DNA from: Loripinus fragilis
Taxonomy: Eukaryota; Mollusca; Bivalvia; Lucinida; Lucinidae
Assembly (NCBI GenBank): GCA_964019695.1
Contig: OZ026514.1
Span: 96,920,345 to 96,984,344 of the forward strand
Reading direction: 5' to 3'
Length of the DNA: 64,000 nucleotides
Part shown: piece after piece, positions 9,346 to 21,829 of the stretch
Layout: the number at the start of each line of letters is the position of its first letter
How positions within the stretch are numbered: position 1 is the stretch's first letter
Notes under the pieces: model-generated
Databases searched by the model: none
What the model was told of the DNA's origin: nothing
What the model saw: only the letters and a program-made list of their open reading frames with translations
Made by a program: the position numbers and the translations under genes

Positions 9346-10804
9346 CAAGTCCCCAAACATTGATATGAGGCAACACATATAAGAACACAAAGAAAATCAA
9401 TCAACCCACTTGACTTTCAAGTTGATTGCAATACTATCAGTCTATTAATGAAATAAAGCACCACACCACAAAACAAGGCCAGCAAACTATGAAGTAGAAA
9501 CTACTGAATCTCTAGCTTAGAATAGACAGTGGCAACAGCAACTGAGCGCGGGGGGGGGGGGGGGGGGGGGTAAACTGATTGATTATATTTGCCAAATTGG
9601 ACATGAAAGGAAGTGATATCATGACAACAGTAGATAGCTACATAACTAAAAGACTAGTCATTCATTTTCATAACAGAAGTAAACGGGAACATATAATGAT
9701 TGATAAGAAGAAGACATACAATAGTTTTTATTATTTATTACTGTATAAATACAAATTAATGACTTGTTAACAAAAAAACATGCAACACGACAATAAGGTT
9801 TACACTTAATTTTTTGTAATATAAGATTCTATTGGGCAGTAAACTAATCCTATGCACGTATACAGAAAATAGTTGTCATCTAACACCACAACGTCTGTTC
9901 CTTGCAGAAGAATCGACTGAAATTAAAGAAAGATGCATACTATTCAAACACAGTATATAGAAAATATAGCAGACAGACAGTATTCATATAAGCTCAAATA
10001 TGCATAAAAGGTGTGTGTATCAATTTTACAAATGATTCAAACAAGTCAATTCAAAACAGCCACTGGTGTGTAAAAAACATTTTGACCAACTTAAGCCAAT
10101 TCTAGAATACAATAATCTTTCAGTAGTGTTAGGTAGGGAAAAGAAAGGAAAAGCAGTCCTGAGTAACTCAATTTGGGAAAACGGGGCTTGCCGAGTTACA
10201 TATTTTTTCTTTCTATGGAAATTCATTTTTAATATTTGACACGTTTTAACATTAATAATAATATTCTCAAAGGCTGTATCATCAACTTACTAATTATCAG
10301 TCATGGTATTTACTAGAGTCAATGCAGGTACATTCGGCAAGTGTGGTAAACCAGACACTTTTGTTTTTCTTATTACAAGTTAAATTCGTTTGTTTGTCAT
10401 TGCTACTTGCACATGCAACATATAAACCAATAAAATGTATCGTTGTTTTTGTGGTTTTCTTTCTTTTCCTAACTTAATCAATTTGATTGATTAGTTGGAA
10501 AATAATACGTCATCGTTAAGCTTCAGAGCCCCAAAAATCAAAATTTAGATCTAAACAAAGGAAGTGGCAACCTTAAAACATATACACCCGTATACTGTGA
10601 ATTTTAGAAGTTCTTTTTTGCAAATTGTATCATTGAACTACTTTGATTTTATCCTTTTTTATTACTGTAATTAAACTAAATACCTCAATATTGCATATAA
10701 AATGTGTCCAGTTGTACATTGTACCAACAATTAGTGCAGGTATAGCGGGACAGCATATGTAAGTGATGTTTACCCGATTATTTTTCCAATACACTTTGTT
10801 CTTA
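9346..10804. other. intergenic, 21-nt poly-G run, no gene recognised
   Basis: Lies between the convergent SLCO and NIDO genes. It contains an uninterrupted G21 run at 9550-9570 and a 'GGGGCTTGCCGAGTTA' fragment near 10182 related to the 2008-2105 inverted repeat. No exon of the NIDO gene could be placed here, although its missing 3' exons should lie between 8420 and 15824. Confidence 0.5.
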
Positions 10805-11035
10805 ACAAGACAAATTGGTCATTTATATCCCCAGACGAAGAGTTACTTTATAGAAACATGTAAAATACAAAACATAAATCCCATTTATACAGACACTTAG
10901 TTCACCTTGGATATCATTCAGATCATGACAAGACAAATTTGTCAAATTAATATCTCCTGACGAAGGGTTAGTTTAGAGAAACATGTAAATCGCAAAACAT
11001 AAATCCCATTCATCATGTGTACATGTCTTATACAA
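10805..11035. repeat. ~122-bp repeat, two tandem copies (third copy at 44277-44402)
   Basis: Both copies carry 'AAGACAAAT', 'ATATC(C/T)CC-GACGAAG', 'AGAAACATGTAAA' and 'AAACATAAATCCCATT'. The same text with matching order recurs at 44277-44402. Function unknown. Confidence 0.7.
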
Positions 11036-12000
11036 CAAGAAACTTGTTTAAATCCCTTAACAGCAATTATGCACATCTGGATCTGATATTAGTTTTGCTG
11101 CACCTTCATCAAAAAGTAATTAATTTACCTGTGTTTATTGACTGGGACTATTTTCACACCAATAGACTAGCCAATAAATCGAAATGTTTAATCGTTAATT
11201 ATTTTAAAGAACTAATCTCTGACAAGCAAACAATGAAGGCCCTGATTCCAATACTTGTTTTCTCTATGTACGAAATAATATATTTTGTTGAAAGTAGCAC
11301 TGCGTGAATTAATAAAATGATATCAAAGTAGGATGATATTAAAATATGTCAAATTAGCCAAAGAGGGGGAATTTCGGGTTTTTTTTTTAGCATATGTGTC
11401 TGATTAGTAAACATTCGCTACATGCTTAAAGCTTGAAAATAAACAACCAAACAAAGAATATTTCAATAAATTTCAATAAATTTCGTGGGATAATCCACAT
11501 CACCCGTGATTTGTTTCCCAGTGGGCTCGGACCCAGTATAAACGGACTAGCTCTACAATGTTAGTTGATCTATATTGCAGCATTCATCAGAGTTTTTATG
11601 TTACTTGGGCCTGGACCCCCGACTTACCTACCCACCTAATGAAACTTTCTGGATCTGGGCATGCGCTGTTTGAATATTATGATAATGCAATCAATGTCAA
11701 ACCAGATGAAATGTCACAGAATGCAGGATGCCGTACCTCATCAGATTTTGCAGTGTATACTATTTAAATGACGCCAGTTGTTTGGTCATTCAAATTCGTC
11801 AATGAGCCCCGAAGTTATAAAACTTTTTTTATGCTCAACTCGGCCAAGCACGAGATTTCAACTGCATATAGAAGTTAAAATGTTGAAATATTACGATAAC
11901 TTCTATCTCTCAAACTCTGAGGGTTTATTGTCGATGCTAACTCAGTCCCGGTATACTGTTGAATTGAGTATAACAAAACTTGAATATAACCTCAGAATAC
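11036..12000. other. intergenic, no gene recognised
   Basis: AT-rich. A 96-codon + strand open frame (11017-11307) has no family resemblance or splice context I can support. Confidence 0.45.
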
Positions 12001-12110
12001 ATCAGTAAGAATGCATCACATCTGGACAATAGGTAGTGAGATATAGTGCCGACAGACAAAAGACGCCAAAGCTATATCCCTCCCACTTTGTTAGGGGATA
12101 ATAAAAGAGC
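12001..12110 (+). mobile_element. end fragment of a GACG-tailed tandem-repeat element
   Basis: Reads 'GTGAGATATAGTGCCGACAGACAAAAGACGCCAAAG' then 'CTATATCCCTCCCACTTTGTTAGGGGATAATAAA'. This has the same layout as the ends at 46360-46425 and 45665-45755: a degenerate GACGGACG run followed by a hairpin built on (T)ATCCCxx / xxGGGGATA. Confidence 0.5.
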
Positions 12111-12524
12111 AGGTTTCATATTCTGTGTACTTTACGCTGCTCCTCCGCCCAGGTTATCTATAACAAAAGAAACATTTAAAACTTTACATATGGTTTAGTT
12201 TAAAGATGACGAGAGTTTCCAAAGGTGTATATTCAACATACACGCTTGAAAATATCCTTGAAGCCTGAGGACAATAGTTTCCATCTTTTTAAAAAGAAGC
12301 TTACAGCTAGGGCTAGCCAGCTGTGCAAGAAAATTGGTATTAGGAATAGATTTAAGTAAGGACCCCTTATAGAGCGTGATGGTCTGGTCTGAAGAAATGT
12401 CACCCCTCTCTAACACTGAGATAGCCGGAGAAGTTGTCAACAGTTCACTCCAGAGATGTAAATAGTATAGTGGTAGGGTCATATCTTGAAGCATTGCATC
12501 ATCTAGTACAATGCGAATACAAGC

Positions 12525-13150
12525 AATGAATGGACCATGGATGAAACTAGTTTGAGTTTAGAGCATTCCCTAGCACAAGTTGTTGAACGTAAGAATGGAA
12601 CGGTGGTCCAGGGGAAAACATCAAACTCAAGGGAGTCAGTGAAAATTCTGCCATGTGTCAATGCAACAGGACAGGCAATGCCTCCAATGATCATTATGAA
12701 AGGTAAGACGTCCCCATCATTAAGATCCTATAATGAAGGTGTAGCTGGAGCACTTTGGGGATTCCAGAAAAATGCGTGGATGTCTGATAAACTTGGGTGC
12801 TCTTGGTTTCAGGAAGTTTTTCTTAAAAATTGTGGAGAAGCATGCCCTAAATTGCTAATCATTGACAACCACTGATCCCATAAAACCCAAGGTCTACTTG
12901 ATGCTGCAGCTGAGAATAAAATATTGCATTAACTTTTCCTACTCACTTAACACATTATTTCAAAAAATATTTGTGGCATATGTTCAGAATAATCTTTTTA
13001 TATGACCAGCAAAACAACCGCTTTGGTAAACAAAGTACTGTTCCAAGGTCTTATGAACCAGGCATATGTTAAGTCATTCTCCAGAACAAATAAAGTCTCT
13101 AGTTTTGAATACACAGGTATATACAAGTGGACCCTTTAGCAAAGCTTTTG
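12525..13150 (+). pseudogene. pogo/Tigger-like DDE transposase pseudogene
   Basis: An open frame at 12537-12875 reads MDETSLSLEHSLAQVV, GKTSNSRESVKILPCVNA, GQAMPPMIIMKGKTSPSLRS, LWGFQKNAWMSDKLGCSWFQ and PKLLIIDNH. That is the DDE_1 catalytic domain of pogo-type transposases, with the D of MDET and the D of IIDNH as the first two catalytic residues. Beyond the stop, remnants such as NKVSSFEYTGIYKWTL (about 13095-13140) resemble the family's C-terminal 'I---F--TGIYP-NP' block in another frame. No intact N-terminal CENP-B-like DNA-binding domain is seen upstream. Frame breaks make it non-functional. Confidence 0.82.
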
Positions 13151-13668
13151 AGCCATATTTGCCAAAAAGTCTACTAAATTATCAGAAGATCATCCACTTA
13201 AATGGCTCGTCGACAAAATAGAGAGCACCAAGTCTGCTCCATCCTTTGCAAGTAATTGTAAAAATGACCTTGGACTGGAGTGGTAAATCCTCTCTCACCG
13301 TATTATCCACGCCCATTTAATTTAGTTTCACCTAGTATCTTAGATCAAGATGGTATTGTTGTAGGTAAAGTGGTCATGGCAACACTTTCAGATCAATAAG
13401 AAATTGCTGTCTCTCAAGTTGCTTTGCCTTCTGCTTTGCCTATAAATACTTCTCTTGAAAAGCCCACCTCAGCTCTTGGTCCATTAGCTGAGGAGGTAGC
13501 TCTACATGTCTTGACACACCTTAACGTTCATGATTTGAGTATTTCCATTTCTAGTTTCAAAAACTTAGACTTAAGAGCTTTATGTTCATGTATTTAGTGG
13601 AATTTAGATCTTGAGTCTATTTTTTTATTTCAATTCAAGGATTGGAGGAGAAAGCAAACACTACTGAA

Positions 13669-15345
13669 CTAGAGGACCTGAATGTCCTGAGGCGCTCACC
13701 AGATCTCCTTAATAATGTTAAAACAGGTCAAGGTCAACTACAGCTTATAATGGAACAAATTTTGTTTTTACCATATACATTTTGATCAAGTGATCTAAAC
13801 AATCTAATGAATAATCCATCAAAAAGCCGAGTGATTTCTGAGAAAAAGATGTTTAGATAGGTATGTGGCAGTCCAAATGAGTGGCCTTGGATAAAAGGTC
13901 ACAGGTCAGCTTGACATTTGGTATTTAATAAACTATTGTCTCAATAGGTTTAACTATTATAAATTCTGCTCAGTAAAAGAAAATGAACATTTTAAGATTT
14001 TCTCCATATAAATGCATTAGGAATCAAATTTGACCTTGCCATAAAGTAGGTCAAGGTCAACCTAGATTCATCATTTGTGCTAACCTGGTAGGGCCCACAT
14101 CCCCGATCCTACATGCCAAGTCCCGAAGCCAATGGCTTTTTGGTTCCAGAGAAGAAGAGATTTAAAGAGTTTTTACCATATATGGGCCTGGTGGCCATGT
14201 TAGTCAAGTGACCATAACAATTTGTATAAGTTTTGGCTAACCAATCATAAGGAGTTGTCATATGAAATTTGGTTTCAATTGGACAAGAAATGTGTGAGAA
14301 AACTATGTTTTAATATGTTGATGGGACTCCAACATAAGCGACCATGGTTGAAAGGTCAAAGATCAACCTTGACCTTTGAAACTTATTTATAGACACTAGA
14401 TTGAACATATCAAGTGAGAATAATCACTTTGGCTTACACAGTATTCAAAAAATCAACTTTTCCAAAAAATTCCCATTCAAATGCATTAGGAAGCAAACTT
14501 GACCTTGACGTTAAGCAGGTCAAGGTCACCCTAGGATCATCATTTGAACAAACTTGGTAGGCCCACATCCCCAATACTACATACCAAGTCTCAAGGTCAC
14601 TGGCCTTCTGGTTCTGGAGAAGAAGATTTTACCAGGTTTTTACCATATATGGGCGTGGCAGCCATCTTTGTCATGTGACCAAAATATTTTGTATAAATTT
14701 TGGCTGACTTATCATAAGGATTCTTCACATAAAAATTGAGTCTAATTGGGCCAATGGTTTGAGAGAAAACTAAGTTTCAATATGTTGATGGGACCACAAT
14801 ATGAGCGACCTTGGCTGAAAAAGTAAAGGTCAACCATGACCTTTGAAACTTATTTATAGCCATTGTCTCATTAGTTTCAACATATCAAGTAAGAATAATC
14901 ACTTTGGCTTTAACAGTATTCAAAAAATCAACTTTTCAAAAACATTCCCATTTAAATCTATTAGGAAGCAAACTTGACCTTGACGTTAAGTAGGTCAAGG
15001 TCAACCTAGGATCATTATTTGAAGAAACTTGGTAGGCCCCACATCCCCAATGCTACATACCAAGTCCCAAGGTCATCGGCCTTCTGGTTCTGGAGAAAAA
15101 GATTTTTAAAGGGTTTTTACCATATATGGGCATGGCGGCCATCTTGGTCATGTGACCAGGAACATTTGAACAAACTTTCTTTCCCCAGTCCTAAGGAGTC
15201 TTCATATGAAATTTGAGTTCAATTGGCCCAGTGGTTTCAGAGGAGAAGATGTTTGAAAATGTTGACGGACGGACGGACGGACGGACGCCGGAGTCACTGG
15301 TATACTAATAGCTCACCTCGGAGCCTTCGGCTCAGGTGAGCTAAA
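13669..15345 (+). mobile_element. non-autonomous element: ~470-bp tandem repeats, GACG microsatellite, terminal hairpin
   Basis: Starts near CTAGAGGACCTGAATGTCC with GCTCACC following. It then has about three units of 467-476 bp, marked by CCATATATGGGC at about 14176, 14643 and 15119. Next come a (GACG)n run (15264-15288) and a terminal hairpin with stem TAGCTCACCT / AGGTGAGCTA (15309-15343) and an inner GAGCC/GGCTC stem. The element at 56757-58680 has the same two ends around unrelated repeats. The layout resembles the 'pearl'/Helentron-type elements described in bivalves, but no Rep/helicase is present, so this is inference. Frequent 'TCAAGGTCAA' words are part of the repeat unit. Confidence 0.8.
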
Positions 15346-15639
15346 AATCAGAACCATATTAAAAAGAAGCACTTATTAGTGATGATATTTATTCGAGGGA
15401 AAAGGAAAAAAGTAAGAAAAAGAGAAAAAATTAAGAATAAAGGAAGAGTGAAAACAAAAGCATTCTGATCTGGGTCTACACTGTTCAATGGGTATAAGTT
15501 CAAACTTTCCAAAATCTTGAACTTTTGACATTCAAACATATAACAGACAGTATAGTATGCCTACAAAATAATAGCAAGCTCACATTAGAATGGTCAGTTG
15601 TCTTAACACAAACAGAAATAAATCAGAGAAGCTATAATG

Positions 15640-15705
15640 GTCTGTTGAATTCAGCATTTTGAGGCTGACATTCTATTGAAAGTCAGCCTCAAAATCCTGA
15701 ATTCA
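15640..15705. repeat. 58-bp hairpin repeat (second copy 21506-21563)
   Basis: GAATTCAGCATTTTGAGGC and GCCTCAAAATCCTGAATTC form inverted arms around about 20 bp. The same hairpin, slightly diverged, is at 21506-21563. Both are followed by 'AATCCTxAAAACTTT'. Confidence 0.8.
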
Positions 15706-15823
15706 GGAATAATCCTAAAAACTTTTACCATCAAGGTTTCTATTCATGTAACTCTTCAGCAGACGACAAAAGCAATCAAATTTTGCTGTGATTGATGCAT
15801 AAAGAGTTAATATAAAGATGTAC

Positions 15824-15874
15824 CTGCTATTGTGCAGTCTCGAGGACTAGACATCGAAGTGCATGTGTATTCAC
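15824..15874 (-). CDS. NIDO-domain gene, last exon seen (exon 6 in window)
   Basis: On the - strand the acceptor TATATTTACCAG precedes it and CAG|GTACATC follows it. It is 51 bp, phase 1 at both ends, and joins in frame to the exon at 17578-17728. It adds EYTCTSMSSPRDCTIA to the reading ...SSFHTG. Two cysteines suggest an extracellular segment just after the NIDO domain. No downstream exon or stop codon was found, so the 3' end of the gene is missing from this annotation. It is the weakest of the six exons on its own; support comes from phase and splice sites. Confidence 0.65.
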
Positions 15875-15879
15875 CTGGT

Positions 15880-17309
15880 AAATATAAAAAAGATATCTAA
15901 TTATATTCATAAAGATTAATACAATGTTAAAGATCTAAACTATCAAATTTCTAATCTGTTGATGATCTCTCTGATTATTCTATAACTCCTATTTGTCTTA
16001 TTTTTCATATGTTCTTGCTCTCAATTTAATACACAGCAGATAAGCTGCTATAATATTTGGAACATGCAGACAAGAGCTATTCTAAGGAAATGTCAACAAA
16101 CCACAAATATTCTTCATTTTTAATGGATATGATAAAATTGCTAAGATAACTAGCGTGTGTCACTGATGTCTGATTTTGGATTATAAATAACATGTCATGT
16201 GATAGCAAATGGACCTCAGCGCCAGAAAAAATACTTGTATGCGAATAAAAAGAAGACAGACAAGTATGCTGCCCAGTCAGTGTCATTTACTCTCTGGAAA
16301 GTATAATAGTAAAACAATCTGTAATAAAATTAAAGTAATATAGCTAGTCTTCTCATGGCAAGGCTCAAATAATTCAAGGTTTTGAAGATTACCTACAGAA
16401 AAAGGCAGCTCTAAAAAAGAATTAAGCTGCTATAAATATCGCCTGAGCTCTATCTGCGGATCATACTGTAAAGAACTTTTTTTGAGTTGGCAACACATTT
16501 CAAAGGACTCTGATTAATATGACCAGATTTTTATACTTCAATTAAGCTAAGATTTGCAAATGGAAAAATCAATAGAATAACCAGATTTACCAATTGATTG
16601 GAGTACTAGAATACACAAAACAGATTGAAGGCATGTTGAAGCTTCAGAGAGGGCTCCAGTGAAACTATCATGCCGTATTTTTCTACATTTGCATCATTAT
16701 TATTATTAAATGATCCTCTGAGGATGTACTGGGCTACAATGACACCATTTAACTTTAGTGCACAGATATCGAAATATTTATGTGCGACGATTTGCAATTA
16801 ACTGTTCCCAGACAGAAGAGATACTCCGTTTCAGCATCTAGGGACAACATAAACCCAACATGAAATGTGAAGTGGTATGGGAAATAAATCCAGAGTTGTA
16901 AACACATATTCTAGATAACGTGCCACTATTCAGTAAATTCTGGCAGTGAATTAAACACCTTGGCTGAGTAACATAACAAAACTTCCAAGCTAAATAAGTT
17001 AAAATTCAAAGGATACCAAAAGAACGTCTTGCAAGAATGGTCCAAGACTTGGCGACTTTTTTTTTACATTTTGAAAGCATATTGACTGTTCATTACATTG
17101 ATGGCGACTTTATTTACATTTTGAAAGAAACATTGACTGTTCATTTTATTGATATTAATTCATTCACATGTATAAAAGATGATAAACTCTTGCTAAAGGG
17201 AGGTATCATGGAAGTCATTATTAACAAAATTACAGATGAACTAATCAAAACATTTTTCAGAAAAAACAGTAGGCAATAGTAGGTAAGTGGTCAATTAGAA
17301 AGGTGACGG
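15880..17309 (-). other. NIDO gene intron, no other feature recognised
   Basis: AT-rich, no second-strand exon or known repeat recognised apart from the LINE tail that follows. Confidence 0.5.
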
Positions 17310-17415
17310 TTTTGTTTGTTTGTTTCCTTGGTGCTTAACGACGCATCACCCCTTGTGGGTCATTAGCGTCAGTGAAAGGTGTTGGTGTCACATTACTGCT
17401 ACGTTGGTGTGTTTA
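17310..17415 (-). mobile_element. RNase-H LINE family, 3'-end fragment
   Basis: TTTGTTTGTTTCCTTGGTGC, 'TTAACGACGCATCACCCCTTG' and 'TGGGTCATTAGCGTCAG' match the extreme 3' end (reverse complement) of the LINE copies at 32308, 35402 and 49025. Only about 100 bp remain. Confidence 0.8.
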
Positions 17416-17577
17416 ATTTAATTTGGTGTATAAAGCACTTGGCTATTGATAATTACAGTGTTTAAGTAAAAATTATTATTATTATATGTCTTTAAATAAA
17501 AAGCACAGTTTTGTGTTATAATTTTCACGACATTTTTGTGGCCAAACATATAAAAAAAAGTATGTAATATGACTTAC

Positions 17578-17728
17578 CTGTATGAAAAGAACTGTTGTTA
17601 ACACGAAAAACATACTGTCCAGATGTATCACATTCATTTTGACTTTTTACTGTCAAACGTTTCACAGAGTTAGTTCTGCTGTCACATATAAAATATTTGT
17701 TTGATGAAGTACCTGAACTTATTCCAAC
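17578..17728 (-). CDS. NIDO-domain gene, exon 5 in window: end of NIDO domain
   Basis: The - strand acceptor is GAATATTTTCAG and the donor ACAG|GTAAGTC. Phase 0 start, one base carried out. It encodes VGISSGTSSNKYFICDSRTN, then SVKRLTVKSQNECDTSGQ and YVFRVNN. This matches the end of NIDO domains, where a 'V-GF-AGDG-NYF--P-SRT--I-----TSN---PG-WVFRV' pattern is typical. It follows in frame on WGPAV from the exon at 21735. The NIDO domain is an extracellular module of nidogen, tectorin and mucin-like proteins; its role here is unknown. Confidence 0.85.
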
Positions 17729-20394
17729 CTGAAAATATTCAAAGCATTGAGAGTACTGGTGGAACGAATTCTGGTAATCATTTGTGCATTTAGAATTCCC
17801 TCATTGCTAGATCACAGACAGGTCGCGAGTATTACTATATCTAAGGCATAACGCACAGTCTAACTATCGTGGCTGGCTTAGGCTTCGCCACATCCCTTGA
17901 TATAGAATACAATTATTACAAAACATGAGTCGTTTCTAGATAAAATGTCTTAGAGGTTAGTGACAATGGAGGACTGGTAGAGGTCTACATTTAGTTATCT
18001 GCCTCCTAGAATGATAAACGATTTGCAAGATAAATCATGCCATATTTATAACTGCGCTGGCTGACAGGTGCTATAGTAAACATTGTATTCTCCTAAATGA
18101 TCTCAAACTGATTTGTTTTTTTTTAGCCAAAGTTTTATTAACTGATTTCAAAGGTACCCCGTTGAAACGCTCTCGTATTGTATTTCAAATTAATGTATAA
18201 TTCTATTAAAATCTCTATTGGGCCTAAAATAATCAAGTTTAAAAGCACCACAATGTTTTCTGGAATATTCCTTTCATTTCAGTATCGAAAACCACAACAA
18301 ACTAGCAAATTATCACTATTGGTAATAACCTGCAGCAGGAGTAAGGTTGTTTGCACAAAGTGCAAATGGTTCCCCATCACTAATACTGGCAGTTACTCTC
18401 CTGAGATACAGGCTGGGTAGCAACAGGTTATCATTGTTAAACTGGGGTAAGCTCTTAGTATGTAGAGATAACATTAGGAAATGATTGAATGTGTATGGTA
18501 CTGTACTTGCTAACGCTAAATATCCAGGTTATCTTTCAGAAGCTTTGCAGCAGGCACATAACATTATTGAAGTAGATATGGTTTCACACACAAAAAAAAA
18601 ACAGACATATAACCGCCTATTAGTTTCCAATGAAGTGTTGCTATTTGATGAGAAGAATTGTCATATGAGCTGGCTCAAATGAATATTGTAATGCTATTTC
18701 AAGAGCATTGTTTACTGCTGTAAATTCGGATATTTTCGACACTTAAATTCGTGAAAAAGGCGTGATTTACCTATATCAGTAAACGACAGAGTGATTTTGC
18801 CAATTCGTGAGTATTATAATTTTGCCAAACTTCACATATTATTTGGGTGCGTAAACGAAATGTATCATTCAGATGTTTCATTTACGCGTCCAAACCTTAT
18901 GTTTGATAGTAAAAAAAAATGGAAAACTTAAAACGTGTCCAGGAGACACAGATGCCCCCAGTTTTTGCAAAATTTGAATATTTTCACAAACAAAAGCAAA
19001 AAAAGATATTCCAATGAACATATAGCAACCATTCTGGAAGCCACAAGATGATATGGATCATTTTGAAACTTTAGCAAGACATTCTGATGTTAAGCATTGT
19101 GCCTAAATATTCTTAAGTTCAATTCAAAATTTCTTGAGTTAGAGAATAAACATCAGAAAAAATGACAAAATTAATGCAGTAACTTCTGAAGGAATATTGC
19201 TATATATACTACGTTAGAACTTGGGGGAAACATTTTGGTACTTACGTGTAACATTGGGAAAAAGTTTGATACAATTCTGATCAAAAATACTGAATTAAGA
19301 AACATTACATCATAGAAATTGTGATTTTTTCATCAACAATGGACACTAACTCATGATGGCCTAAGGCTATTTAGACCATTTTCAAGCTCAGGAAAGACAT
19401 CATGGTATTGAACAATGTGAACTAATTTCATAGTCGTGATCAAAAGAAGCTTTAGCGATAAGGCGTATATATTCCTTAGTTGACATGATTACAAAAGCTA
19501 AATTTTCAAATACCCCTAATGATTTTACAAACTTGTCTGTTTGGGTAGTATTATATGTATAGTTAGCATCAAAATACGTTTCAAAGCGATTCATCATGTA
19601 CAAAGTCTTGAAAACTTGCGCTGTCTACTCCCATCCCTCATTTTACGTCTTTATACTGGGTGTCGTTTAGACAAGAATTTTAGTAAAATAATTATAGGTT
19701 TTCAAAAAGTAAAAGTACAAAATCATTAAGGAAATAAATGCCCTTCGTTTCCAAAACTTTGCAGTATTCCTTCTGGGCATGCGTATGAAATATACTTAAA
19801 ATTGTGCTGTTTGCCATTGAAAAGATGAAACTATATGTCTTTCAGTTTGTTTTAGATGCATCCCCCCCTAGACCCAAGATGCCCTTCGGACAATTGAACT
19901 TCATTATATAAATATACAACATGTGTAAAGGACGTCTTGGGTCTAGGGTGGGGGAAGGGGCTGTTTAAGCTAAAAAAGACATCAATCATCTGGCAAAATA
20001 GACCACTTTGCAAGATGGTCGTTTTTATTGTACATCAACTGTACAAATATATATAATATACTCTATCGTGATAAATGTAGGACGATTGTTAACCTTAGTT
20101 TAAAGGTCTTTTTCCCACACATGTTACTGAATAGCGAGCACAGTTGATGATCAAAATAAATTCTCATTCAAAACGAAGTAGATATATTACATGCATTTAG
20201 GAAATCCCGTTTTAAACATATGACTTAGCGGGCAATGGTACATAGACGGCTCATCTATATGTATGTGTTGAGTGTGTCTAGTGTCTCCAGTCGTTATTTC
20301 AACAAAATAAAACAAACGTCTTATTGAGGGAAATAGCCCGCCTTATCGCTAGAAATTCTTACTGGACTTAGAGACTGGACACCATCAAAATTTT
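17729..20394. other. NIDO gene intron, mostly unrecognised
   Basis: Contains an inverted repeat at 19861-19955 (arms CCCCTAGACCCAAGATGCC and GGACGTCTTGGGTCTAGGG). Diverged early copies of the repeat family annotated at 20395 lie at 18955-19110 and 19321-19450. A 65-codon + strand open frame at 18485-18682 has no recognisable family. Confidence 0.5.
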
Positions 20395-20940
20395 GTTTTG
20401 TTTTTCATGAACAAAGGGCAACAACCTCAGGAAGCATGGTGCATAATAGCCCATTATCGAACCCGAAGACGACATTATGTCACTTAACAATGTGACCAAG
20501 TTTTATATGAAAGCAGACATCGTTTCAAATGGTAAATTTTCATAAACAAAGGGCCATAACTTCTTAAAGCATGGTGCAATATGGACCATTATCGAACATG
20601 AATAAGACATCATGGTACTTAACAATGTGAACCAGTTTCATAAAATTATGATCCAAAGTATTTGACTTAGAGAGCGCACATTGTACAATATGGTGAATTT
20701 TCATAAACAAAGGGTCGTAATTCCTGTATGTCTGGTGAGATATGAACCATTGTTGAAGAAGACATTATGATACAAAACAATGTGATGTAGTTTCATAAAA
20801 TTCTCATCGAAACTATTGGACTTAGAGGATGGACGTTGTTGGGTGTGACATACAGATAGATGGATGTACGGACAGAAGTACGGACCGGGGTAACACTTAA
20901 TGCCTCGACCATTGTCATGGCGGGGCCATAACAAATTGTT
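20395..20940. mobile_element. tandem-repeat element (~140-160-bp units) with GACG-like tail
   Basis: Units begin TTTTCATGAACAAAGGGCAA at about 20401 and TTTTCATAAACAAAGGGCC / GGGTC at about 20539 and 20697. Each contains 'CATGGTGCAATATGGACCATT' and 'GACATCATGGTACTTAACAATGTG' type text. The last unit runs into a degenerate 'GGATGTACGGACAGAAGTACGGAC' tract and 'GGGGTAACACTTAATGCC'. Confidence 0.7.
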
Positions 20941-21115
20941 TTAGTGGTTATATATTTTGTGTATTCCTCCCTATAATTTGAAGTACTGATAGTCCTAAGA
21001 ACTTCGAATTTACGAGATTCTTTTGTAATTACCTTGCTAAATGTAATCTGATAATTAAGTGGTTTTATCAAGTGTTCTACCCACGATTTTGATATTCTTT
21101 TACACGGGATAAGAA

Positions 21116-21390
21116 TATCTGAGATTCTATAGCTATGGTTTCCTTTTTAGTTGCACGACGGTGGGCCAGGCCTTAGACTCATTTATAGTCCTGACGTAAA
21201 GCTTTAATCGGTTGGTTGGTATCTGATGCCTGTCTTTGACTAGGCCCACCATGGCTTAACTTGAGGTTTTTCTTTAGCTCGGACTATCTGTGAGTCAATT
21301 TTTGTATCTTTATAGTGTGTTAATTTGATTAGATTGTTTCTCTCTGATGATATATTGCGATAGCTAGGAAGCCTCCATGCGAGCTGAAAT
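21116..21390 (+). mobile_element. Penelope-like subfamily B fragment (RT C-terminus and start of 3' UTR)
   Basis: Begins TATAGCTATGGTTTCC and continues 'TTGCACGACGGTGGG', 'CAGGCC-TAGACTCA', 'GACGTAAAGCTTTAATCGG' and 'ACTTGAGGTTTTTC'. This matches 51794-52060. It covers the last reverse-transcriptase codons, the stop, and the proximal 3' UTR. Confidence 0.85.
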
Positions 21391-21505
21391 TCAAATACCA
21401 TAACTTGCATTTTTCCTACAAAATATCAACAATTTTCAGTTTAGACATGCTAATCGTCTTTAAACAACTGAAAATAAACGAGACATGCTATTATAACCTC
21501 CTAAA

Positions 21506-21563
21506 TTCAGCATTTTGAGGCTGACTTTCTACGGAAAATCAGCCACAAAATCCTAAATTCAGG
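21506..21563. repeat. hairpin repeat, second copy of the 15640 family
   Basis: TAAATTCAGCATTTTGAGGC and 'CCACAAAATCCTAAATTCAG' form the arms. About 100 bp downstream lies an 'AGCAAACAGTGTAGGCCC' and 'CATCTGGGTCTTCACTGTT' pair of the 2365-2432 family. Confidence 0.75.
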
Positions 21564-21734
21564 TAAAATCCTGAAAACTTTCACCCATGCATTTAAGTCT
21601 TAGCAAACAGTGTAGGCCCTGGTGTAATCTGCATTCATCTGGGTCTTCACTGTTGCCAATCTACGGGTTTTGGGGCTTCCCTATACAAAGGGTTAATGAG
21701 CTAATCAATAAATCACTATCAACGAAATAATTAC

Positions 21735-21824
21735 CACAGCTGGTCCCCAGTCGAGCTGTCCATAAAGGAAAATTATGTAAGATTCTGATCCGTCTGTTGT
21801 TAAAACTGCCTGGAATGTATTCTC
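21735..21824 (-). CDS. NIDO-domain gene, exon 4 in window
   Basis: A 90-bp exon (30 codons, phase 0 at both ends) on the - strand: acceptor CTTCCTCATTGCAG, donor GCTGTG|GTAATT. It encodes ENTFQAVLTTDGSESYII then FLYGQLDWGPAV. This is the 'NTFQ-VL-TDG--SY-IF-Y--I-W' core of NIDO domains and the clearest family signature in the gene. It joins NTE| from the exon at 46559 and |VGISSG from the exon at 17578 without frame change. Confidence 0.92.
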
Positions 21825-21829
21825 CTGCA

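Noticed and set aside
14000..15100. Clustered TCAAGGTCA words as nuclear-receptor response elements
   Set aside because: They recur at fixed positions of a ~470-bp tandem unit of a mobile element, so repetition alone explains them.
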